This document shows, in pieces, positions 1-5,320 of a stretch of DNA of 5,320 bases. The translations under genes and the position numbers were made by a program. Position 1 is the first letter of the stretch; the number at the start of each line of letters is the position of its first letter. The notes beneath the pieces are model-generated. The model searched no databases and was not told where the DNA came from. It was given only the letters and a program-made list of their open reading frames with translations. This stretch comes from an uncultured Chloroflexota bacterium (lineage in GTDB: Bacteria; Chloroflexota; Limnocylindria; Limnocylindrales; Limnocylindraceae), in contig CAIJIA010000007.1 of assembly GCA_903820655.1 (NCBI GenBank), positions 1 to 5,320 on the forward strand, given 5' to 3'.

Positions 1-461
1 CCGAGCACGAGGATCCGCGTGCCGTCGGGGAGCTTCAGGATCTCTTCGACGATCTGGTCGAGCGAGACTCGACTGATCGGGCGGTCGCACTTTGGGCAGT
101 GCGGGGTGCCAGCGCGTGCGTAGAGGAGCCGGAAGTGATCCCAGATCTCGGTAATCGTGCCGACGGTTGAGCGCGGATTGCGCGACGATCCCTTCTGGTC
201 GATGGAGATCGCTGGCGAGAGGCCATCGATGGAGTCGACGTCGGGCTTCTCCATTTGGCCAAGGAACTGTCGCGCATAAGCAGAGAGGCTTTCGACGTAC
301 CGGCGCTGACCTTCGGCGTAGATCGTGTCGAAGGCGAGGCTTGACTTACCCGAGCCAGAGATGCCGGTGACAACGACGAGCTGGTCGCGAGGGATGTCGA
401 GATCGATCCCCTTCAGGTTGTGCTCGCGGGCGCCGCGAACAGAGATCTTGTTCTGTCCCAC
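1..461 (-). CDS. uvrA: UvrABC excision nuclease subunit A, N-terminal part (cut by window edge)
   Basis: UvrA is the damage-sensing ABC-type ATPase of nucleotide excision repair; as a dimer it finds distorted DNA and loads UvrB. Only the first 153 residues are visible; full-length UvrA is usually about 940-970 residues, and the rest lies before position 1. The protein begins MGQNKISVRGAREHNLKGID, the usual UvrA opening. A Walker A loop, GISGSGKSS, is at residues 33-41, followed by the family hallmark block AFDTIYAEGQRRYVESLSAY (43-62) and ARQFL (63-67), then MEKPDVD, IDGLSPAI and DQKGSSRNPRSTVGT (88-102). A CPKC pair at 122-125 resembles the cysteine pairs seen in many UvrAs and may help bind zinc, which is inferred. 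The GTG start at 461-459 is chosen because homology begins there and a purine-rich ribosome site lies 5 bases upstream. It sits 2 bases after the uvrB stop, so co-translation with uvrB is likely. The frame is intact with no unusual residue seen. Confidence 0.97.
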   Translation of the reverse strand, partial: MGQNKISVRGAREHNLKGIDLDIPRDQLVVVTGISGSGKSSLAFDTIYAEGQRRYVESLSAYARQFLGQMEKPDVDSIDGLSPAISIDQKGSSRNPRSTVGTITEIWDHFRLLYARAGTPHCPKCDRPISRVSLDQIVEEILKLPDGTRILVL

Positions 462-463
462 GA

Positions 464-2818
464 CTACCCCCTTCGCTTCGGCCGCTCGCCACGGCGCTTG
501 ATCACATTCGGCGTCACGCTCGGATCCCAGGTGCGGCGCCGAACGGGCGCCTCAGCCGCTGGAGGCTGACCTGCATCGGGGATCGTAGCGGTCTCCTCCT
601 CATGCTCGTCGCGAAGGCCTGGGAGCCAATCAGCGGCGGTATCCAACGCCGGAGCAACGAGCGTGTGGGCCGCCGCGCCGATCCCTTGAGGGGCCGTCTT
701 TGCGGGAGCGCCGCGTCGGCTTCCGCCCTGTGCGTCGCGGGCCGCGCGCTCTGCCGCCCGCTCGATCGCCGTCGCCGCATCCTCTTCCAGCACCGCTGTC
801 CGCAGCATGCGGATCTCGTCACGGATGGCGGCCGCGCGCTCGAACTCGAGCGCCTTAGAGGCGATCTTCATCTGCGCCTCGAGCTGCTTCACCAGCTTCT
901 CGATCTCGCTACGACCAACCTCGCTCAGGGCACCGCCGCGCTTTCCGCCGGCGTAGGTGTCGGCCTTCTCGGCGACGCTCTTGAGCCGATCGTTCAGGTC
1001 ACGGATCGGCTTCGAGATGGTGGTGGCGGTGATGCCGTGATCGATATTCCACTGCTCCTGGATCGCGCGTCGGCGATCCGTCTCTGAGATCGCAACCCTC
1101 ATGGAGTCGGTCATCTTGTCGGCGTAGAAGACGACCTCGCCGCCCGTATTGCGTGCCGCACGCCCAACCGTTTGGATCAGCGCCCACGCTGAACGCAGGA
1201 AGCCCTCCTTATCCGCATCCAGAATTGCCACCAGTGTCACCTCCGGAAGGTCGATCCCCTCGCGAAGGAGGTTGATCCCGACGATCACGTCAAAGACACC
1301 GAGGCGCAGGTCGCGCAGGATCTCGATGCGTTCAAGCGTATCAATCTCGCTGTGGAGGTAGCGCACGCGAATCCCCGCCTCTTCGAGGTACGACGAGAGC
1401 TCTTCGGCCATGCGCTTCGTGAGCGTGGTGACGATCACGCGCTCCTTCTTCTTCACACGGCCCTGAATTCGCTCAAGAAGATCGTCAATCTGCCCCTTCG
1501 TTGGAAGCACGGTGATGTGCGGGTCTACCACGCCTGTTGGGCGGATGAGCTGTTGCACCACCTTGTCTGCGCGCTCTCGTTCGTAGCTGCCAGGTGTTGC
1601 CGAAACATAGATCGCTTGGCGCACGCTCGTTTCAAACTCTTCAAAGGTCAGCGGGCGATTGTCGAGCGCACTCGGCAGGCGGAAGCCGAAGTCAACGAGG
1701 ATCTCTTTTCGCGAGCGGTCGTTCTTGTACATCCCCACGACCTGCGGAATGCTCATGTGACTCTCATCGACCACAAGGAGCCAATCGGCTGGGAAATAGT
1801 CGAGCAGCGTCCATGGCCGGGAGCCAGGCTCGCGGCGCGAGAGGTGGCGGGAATAGTTCTCGATCCCGGAGCAGAAGCCAACCTCGCGCATCATCTCCAG
1901 GTCAAAGGTGGTGCGCTGGCGCAGACGAGCCGCTTCAAGGACCTTCCCCGTCGCCTCTAGTTCGCGACAACGCCCCTCCATCTCGACGTCAATGTCGCGG
2001 ATTGCCTCGGCCAACTTGTCTGCCGGCGTCACATAGTGGGTGGCTGGGTAGATCGTCATCTCGTTGCGCTCTGCCAGGATCTCGCCCGTTAGTGGATCAA
2101 CCTCGGCGATGCGCTCCACCTCGTCGCCGAAGAACTCCACGCGCAGGATCGTCTCCTCGCCAGCGGGTTGCACCTCAAGCGTGTCGCCACGCACACGAAA
2201 CTTGGCGCGACCGAGGGTGGCGTCGTTGCGCTGGTATTGCAGGTCAACGAGGTGGCGCAGGATGGCATCGCGGCGATACTTGCCCGACTTGCGCACCTTG
2301 AGCACGGTAGCGCCGTAGTCGACCGGTGCACCGAGGCCGTAGATGCAGGAGACCGACGCCACGATGATCGTGTCGCGACGCTCAAAGAGCGCCTTGGTAG
2401 CGGCGTGGCGCAGCTGATCAATCTCATCGTTTCTGCTGGAGTCCTTCTCGATGTAGGTGTCGGAGCGCGGCAGGTAGGCCTCCGGCTGGTAGTAGTCAAA
2501 GTAGGAGACGAAGTATTCGACGGCGTTCTCGGGGAAGAACTCTTTTAGCTCGGCATAGAGCTGAGCGGCGAGCGTCTTGTTGTGCGCAAGGACGAGCGTT
2601 GGCCGCTGCACCTGCTGGATCACGTTCGCGATGGTGAAGGTCTTCCCTGTTCCCGTTGCTCCGAGGAGGACCTGGTGATGGAGGCCATCGGTCAGCCCTT
2701 GGACGAGCTCCGTGATGGCGGTTGGCTGGTCGCCGGTGGGGACGAAGTCGGAGCGCAGGGCGAAGGGGCGCCCCGCCGAGGGGGTCAGTTCAGTCGTGGG
2801 TTCAGTCGATGGATTCAC
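464..2818 (-). CDS. uvrB: UvrABC excision nuclease subunit B with C-terminal extension
   Basis: UvrB is the helicase-like DNA repair subunit that receives damaged DNA from UvrA, verifies the lesion and recruits UvrC. The product is 784 residues; E. coli UvrB is 673. Visible motifs: Walker A GATGTGKT (53-60); LAHNKTLAAQLYAE (77-90); the beta-hairpin region YFVSYFDYYQPEAYLP (102-117), which clamps DNA; DESH (351-354, Walker B); GFRLPSALDNRPL (378-390); YVSATPG (404-410); LLREGIDLPEV (517-527); DADKEGF (534-540); and QTVGRAARN, motif VI (549-557). A UVR motif, the UvrC-contacting coiled coil, lies near 636-671. Residues 674-784 form an extra Ala/Pro-rich tail ending in a basic stretch, IKRRGERPKRRG. 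The GTG start (2818-2816) is preferred: the frame stays open a further 53 codons upstream, but that stretch is antisense-like, Arg/Cys-rich and lies over coaE. Homology starts around residue 18. No clear ribosome site precedes this GTG; it overlaps the coaE end by 17 bases, so coupling by re-initiation is inferred. A start a few codons further in is possible. Confidence 0.96.
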   Translation of the reverse strand: MNPSTEPTTELTPSAGRPFALRSDFVPTGDQPTAITELVQGLTDGLHHQVLLGATGTGKTFTIANVIQQVQRPTLVLAHNKTLAAQLYAELKEFFPENAVEYFVSYFDYYQPEAYLPRSDTYIEKDSSRNDEIDQLRHAATKALFERRDTIIVASVSCIYGLGAPVDYGATVLKVRKSGKYRRDAILRHLVDLQYQRNDATLGRAKFRVRGDTLEVQPAGEETILRVEFFGDEVERIAEVDPLTGEILAERNEMTIYPATHYVTPADKLAEAIRDIDVEMEGRCRELEATGKVLEAARLRQRTTFDLEMMREVGFCSGIENYSRHLSRREPGSRPWTLLDYFPADWLLVVDESHMSIPQVVGMYKNDRSRKEILVDFGFRLPSALDNRPLTFEEFETSVRQAIYVSATPGSYERERADKVVQQLIRPTGVVDPHITVLPTKGQIDDLLERIQGRVKKKERVIVTTLTKRMAEELSSYLEEAGIRVRYLHSEIDTLERIEILRDLRLGVFDVIVGINLLREGIDLPEVTLVAILDADKEGFLRSAWALIQTVGRAARNTGGEVVFYADKMTDSMRVAISETDRRRAIQEQWNIDHGITATTISKPIRDLNDRLKSVAEKADTYAGGKRGGALSEVGRSEIEKLVKQLEAQMKIASKALEFERAAAIRDEIRMLRTAVLEEDAATAIERAAERAARDAQGGSRRGAPAKTAPQGIGAAAHTLVAPALDTAADWLPGLRDEHEEETATIPDAGQPPAAEAPVRRRTWDPSVTPNVIKRRGERPKRRG
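467..473 (-). promoter_or_regulatory. Ribosome binding site for uvrA
   Basis: On the minus strand AAGGGGG ends 5 bases before the uvrA GTG. It lies inside the last codons of uvrB, upstream of the uvrB TAG stop (466-464). It supports the GTG start and suggests that ribosomes finishing uvrB can restart on uvrA. The match to a GGAGG-type site is partial, so the role is inferred. Confidence 0.55.
2802..2818 (-). other. coaE/uvrB overlap (17 bases)
   Basis: The uvrB GTG (2818-2816) lies before the coaE TGA (2804-2802) in a different frame, so the two genes share 17 bases. The minus-strand bases just upstream of the GTG (GCCTATGCTTACCGC) hold no Shine-Dalgarno-like run. This arrangement suggests that uvrB translation depends on ribosomes terminating on coaE. 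The overlap is read directly from the sequence; the coupling is inferred. Confidence 0.7.
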
Positions 2819-3449
2819 GCGGTAAGCATAGGCGGCGCAGCGCGAGGCCCGCCGCATGCACGCTCTCAGGGAGTGGGCCGCTCCCGTCAATCGGCACCGC
2901 CCCGATCCTTGCCATCTCTGCAGGAATCGCCGCCTGTGCGGCGTTGCGCATCTCGAAGTCATCCGCGCTGCCGCCACGGGTCACAAAGCGCTGGCGGCGG
3001 ACCGCCTCATCAACCTGAAGGTAGAGAACTCCGTCGAGCACTTCGGCGAGGCCAGAGCGGCCCAGCGCGATCGCCTCAACGAGGAGAAGGCGGACGCCCC
3101 GTCCCTCCGCCACTCGGCTCGCCTCGCTAAGCGCTGCGCGAACGACCGGCCACTGGAGCTCCTCAAGGCGGTGCATGACTGCAGGATCGGCAAACGCCCG
3201 TGCCGCGAGAGCCTTCGTGTCGAGGGCCCCATCAGCCCGGCGCGAATCAGGCACGACGGTGAGAATGGCGTCGCGAAGTGACGCATCGGACGAACGCGCT
3301 GCGCGCAGGAGCGCATCAACATCGAGGTGCTCAACCGCTCCGCCAATGGTCTCCTGCAACTCGCCGCTCGCGACAAGCGCTGCGGCGAGGCTGCTCTTCC
3401 CTGACGCGATAGGTCCACCAAGCCCAACGCGAACGAGTCGACCACTCAC
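2802..3449 (-). CDS. coaE: Dephospho-CoA kinase, divergent
   Basis: CoaE phosphorylates the ribose 3'-hydroxyl of dephospho-CoA with ATP, the last step of coenzyme A synthesis, in the cytoplasm. The 215-residue length fits the family (about 200). The P-loop GLGGPIASGKSSL (9-21) keeps the CoaE-specific IASGKS core. It is followed by HLDVDALLRAA (41-51), matching the usual DAD acid pair; ADGALDTKALAARAFADP (72-89), matching the usual DG.LDR..L...VF.DP block; and LEELQWPVV (95-103). Further on are LYLQVDEAVRRQRFVTRGG (142-160), the adenine-lid arginine region, Q172 in the usual R..AQ position, and IDGSGPLPES (187-196), matching the NSG.L segment. Departures: the family HP is WP (W100-P101), and the usual PLLFE stretch reads VEAIALGRSGL (124-134). 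These make it a divergent CoaE; another P-loop nucleoside or metabolite kinase is the alternative. The GTG start overlaps the upstream ABC-F stop in GTGA and has a good ribosome site. Confidence 0.82.
   Translation of the reverse strand: MSGRLVRVGLGGPIASGKSSLAAALVASGELQETIGGAVEHLDVDALLRAARSSDASLRDAILTVVPDSRRADGALDTKALAARAFADPAVMHRLEELQWPVVRAALSEASRVAEGRGVRLLLVEAIALGRSGLAEVLDGVLYLQVDEAVRRQRFVTRGGSADDFEMRNAAQAAIPAEMARIGAVPIDGSGPLPESVHAAGLALRRLCLPRESID
3446..3449 (-). other. GTGA stop/start overlap between the ABC-F gene and coaE
   Basis: The four minus-strand bases GTGA hold both the coaE start (GTG, 3449-3447) and the ABC-F stop (TGA, 3448-3446). This is a classic arrangement for translational coupling, in which a terminating ribosome restarts in the -1 frame. 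Confidence 0.85.
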
Positions 3450-5320
3450 TTCGCCACCTCTCCCTCAAGGGCGAGCCAGGCCTCTTCGGCCTGTTGGAGT
3501 GCAGCGGTCACGTCGGCCAGCTCGCTCGCTACCTTTGCCAGCTCGGTATACGAAGCGATCACGTTCGGGTCAAGCATCGCAAGCTCTAGGTGACCCTTCC
3601 GTAGTCCGTGTCGCTCAAGGTCTGCCTCAATGGCAGAGCGACGTCGGCGCGCCTGCTCCTTGCTGAGCCGCTCCGGCTTCGGCGCCGCACTTCTCTTGGC
3701 CGCGGGCGCCGCAACCTTTGGCTGAGGTTTGGTGAGAACCGTGTGCTGCGTCGTAAGGGCGCTCGGCGCACCGAGACGTCCGGCAACGAGAGCGTCGGCA
3801 TCCTTTGTGCTCCAGCCGCCGGCGACCGCCTCTCGCCATGCGGTATACCCGCCGTCAAAGGCGGCAACGACGCCATCTTCAACGACCCAGAGCGATGTGC
3901 AGATGCGCTCAAGGAGTCGACGATCGTGACTTACGACAAGGAGTGTGCGCTCACCATCGAGCAGGAATCGCTCCAGCGATTCGCAGGCATCAATGTCGAG
4001 GTGGTTGGTTGGCTCGTCGAGCAGCAGCAAATTTGCCGGCATCAGGCCGAGGATCGCAAGCTCCAACCGACTCCGCTCACCGCCGGAGAGCACCGCCACC
4101 TCTTTCCCCACCGCATCACCGCGGAAGAGGAACTTGGCAAGGTGCGCTCGTGCTTCAGAGACTTCAACGGGGACAGCGGTACGCAACGCTTCCAGCACCG
4201 TTGCACCTTTCAACCCTGCCGCGCGGACCTGGGCGAGATAGCCAGGCACCACTCCACCGCCAATCTCGACGTTGCCGTCAAGCACTGGGAGGAGGCCAGC
4301 GATGGTCTTCAGTAGCGTTGATTTTCCAGCACCATTAGGGCCCACGATTCCGATTCGCTCGCCGCGGCGAAGAGCGAGGCTGCGCGCGCGGGTGATCTCC
4401 ACCTTCGCCGGCTCTCGATAGCCGATGGATGCCTCGCTGAGCCGTAGCGGTTCGGCCGGACCACGACCGGCTCCCTCAGCAGCGATCGATAGTGAGATCG
4501 CCTTGCGCTCACGAACGACCGGCTCGATTGCAGCGAGGCGGCGCTCGTGCTCATGCATCTTTGCGTACTTGCGATGGCTGCGATACGTCTGGATAAGTTC
4601 GCGCTCCCGCGCGATCTCTTTCTCGCGGCGGTCGGCGTCACGCTCGTCACCCTCATCAGCGGCACCGCGCTGCTTCGAATAGGCGCTGTAATCCCCACGG
4701 AAGCGCGTCACGTGATGGGCACGGACCTCCCAGACCCTATCGATGACCGCATCCAAGAAGGCGCGGTCGTGGCTCGCAACGATGAGTGCGCCGTTGCGTG
4801 CGCGCAGCGCACCCTCCAGCCACTCAATCGCCTGAATGTCGAGATGGTTCGTCGGCTCGTCGAGAAGCAACAGGTCTGGATCGGCGATCACCAGCCGCGC
4901 CAGGGCGACGCGGGTCTGCTCCCCTCCGGAGAGGCGTGCGGGGGCCTCGCTGTGCCGTGCCGTTGGGAAGCCGAGCCCTCGGAGCGCCGCACCCACTCGG
5001 TCTTCCAGGGCATACCCATCGGCGGCATCGAATTTGGTGCGTGCCTCGGCATACTCGGTTGAGCCCGCACGTCCTTCGAGCTCCATCTCGCGCAGCGCAG
5101 CGGCGAGAGAGACGATCTCTGCGGCGCCCCCGATGACGGCATCAATGAGCGTTGGGGCATTCAGGAGCTCGGGATCCTGCGCCGACTCTTGCGCGAGGAG
5201 GTTGATGCGCAGCCCCTTGGCATGTTGCACGCGACCCTGATCCGGCGACTCAAGCCCGGCAACCATCTTGAGGAGGGTCGTCTTCCCTGCCCCGTTCGGG
5301 CCGACGAGGCCGATGCGCTC
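3446..5320 (-). CDS. ABC-F family ATPase (EttA/Uup/YdiF type), N-terminus beyond the window
   Basis: ABC-F proteins are soluble twin-ATPase factors without membrane segments that bind the ribosomal E site; they resolve stalled translation or, in some subfamilies, protect against antibiotics. The visible 624 residues start just before the first Walker A, so about 25-30 N-terminal residues are missing. Cassette 1: Walker A GPNGAGKTT (7-15), signature LSGGEQ (130-135), Walker B with the ABC-F hallmark LLLLDEPTNHLD (150-161), H-loop SHDR (183-186). A charged, mostly helical linker follows (about 214-268), containing ELIQTYRSHRKYAKMHEHER; this region reaches toward the P-site tRNA in known ABC-F structures. 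Cassette 2: Walker A GPNGAGKST (327-335), LSGGERSR (411-418), LLLLDEPTNHLD (431-442), SHDRR (464-468). An Ala/Pro/Lys-rich hinge (about 525-550) leads to a C-terminal coiled coil (about 551-624), as in Uup and YdiF-like members. Both ATP sites look intact. The subfamily cannot be fixed by eye, so no symbol is given; a housekeeping role is more likely than resistance given the operon. Confidence 0.95.
   Translation of the reverse strand, partial: ERIGLVGPNGAGKTTLLKMVAGLESPDQGRVQHAKGLRINLLAQESAQDPELLNAPTLIDAVIGGAAEIVSLAAALREMELEGRAGSTEYAEARTKFDAADGYALEDRVGAALRGLGFPTARHSEAPARLSGGEQTRVALARLVIADPDLLLLDEPTNHLDIQAIEWLEGALRARNGALIVASHDRAFLDAVIDRVWEVRAHHVTRFRGDYSAYSKQRGAADEGDERDADRREKEIARERELIQTYRSHRKYAKMHEHERRLAAIEPVVRERKAISLSIAAEGAGRGPAEPLRLSEASIGYREPAKVEITRARSLALRRGERIGIVGPNGAGKSTLLKTIAGLLPVLDGNVEIGGGVVPGYLAQVRAAGLKGATVLEALRTAVPVEVSEARAHLAKFLFRGDAVGKEVAVLSGGERSRLELAILGLMPANLLLLDEPTNHLDIDACESLERFLLDGERTLLVVSHDRRLLERICTSLWVVEDGVVAAFDGGYTAWREAVAGGWSTKDADALVAGRLGAPSALTTQHTVLTKPQPKVAAPAAKRSAAPKPERLSKEQARRRRSAIEADLERHGLRKGHLELAMLDPNVIASYTELAKVASELADVTAALQQAEEAWLALEGEVAK
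3454..3460 (-). promoter_or_regulatory. Ribosome binding site for coaE
   Basis: The minus strand reads GAGGTGG, ending 4 bases before the coaE GTG, within a longer purine-rich run GGGAGAGGTGG. It lies inside the last ABC-F codons. It is the best Shine-Dalgarno-like site in the window and supports the GTG start of coaE. Confidence 0.65.

Noticed and set aside
35..373. Minus-strand open frame rich in Ser and Arg
   Set aside because: It is an alternate frame of the UvrA N-terminus, which is unmistakable in the other minus-strand frame.
1352..1960. Plus-strand open frame of 202 codons opposite uvrB
   Set aside because: It lies wholly antisense to well-conserved UvrB helicase motifs, and I recognise no domain in it. 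Long antisense frames are expected in GC-rich coding DNA.
2819..2977. Possible 53-codon N-terminal extension of UvrB reaching an upstream ATG
   Set aside because: The extra residues are Arg/Cys-rich, have no similarity to UvrB and lie entirely over coaE in another frame. Conserved UvrB sequence begins only after the GTG at 2818.
3608..4315. Plus-strand open frame of 235 codons opposite the ABC-F gene
   Set aside because: It is the shadow of the second ATPase cassette and shows no recognisable motif of its own.
4001..4872. Two similar DNA stretches near 4001-4028 and 4842-4872 that look like a direct repeat
   Set aside because: Both encode the DEPTNHLD motif of the two ABC cassettes in one protein, so the similarity is paralogous coding sequence and not a mobile or regulatory repeat.
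1..5320. Search for CRISPR arrays, tRNA, insertion sequences, terminators, SOS boxes or a new defence system
   Set aside because: No spaced repeats, inverted-repeat ends, hairpin plus T-run or palindromic LexA-type operator were seen by eye, and there is no intergenic space to hold them. All long stretches are explained by four known gene families.

Overview
This GC-rich window (about 60% G+C by eye) is almost entirely coding. All four genes lie on the minus strand, in the transcription order ABC-F ATPase, dephospho-CoA kinase (coaE), uvrB, uvrA. The two outer genes are cut by the window edges: the ABC-F protein lacks its N-terminus beyond position 5320, and UvrA is visible only for its first 153 residues. 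The gene families and base composition point to a bacterium. The coaE-uvrB-uvrA order recalls high-GC lineages such as Actinobacteria, where coaE lies near uvrB, and a Chloroflexota-type genome is equally possible. The sequence does not settle the phylum.

Layout from high to low coordinates: 5320-3446 is the ABC-F ATPase, with two ABC cassettes, a charged linker and a C-terminal coiled coil. 3449-2802 is a divergent CoaE whose GTG start overlaps the ABC-F stop by 4 bases (GTGA). 2818-464 is UvrB, whose GTG start overlaps the end of coaE by 17 bases and which carries an unusual C-terminal extension of about 110 residues. 461-1 is the start of UvrA, whose GTG lies 2 bases after the uvrB stop. 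There is no intergenic space, so I see no room for a promoter or terminator between the genes and infer one polycistronic transcript with translational coupling.

UvrA and UvrB form the damage-recognition and loading steps of nucleotide excision repair, so their pairing is functional. CoaE makes the last step of coenzyme A synthesis, and ABC-F proteins act on ribosomes. Their place in the same transcript looks like a housekeeping cluster, not a dedicated new pathway. I found no tRNA, rRNA, CRISPR array, mobile element or defence cassette. The items most worth a second look are the atypical CoaE motifs, the UvrB tail, and the very tight coupling of a translation factor, a CoA enzyme and repair genes.
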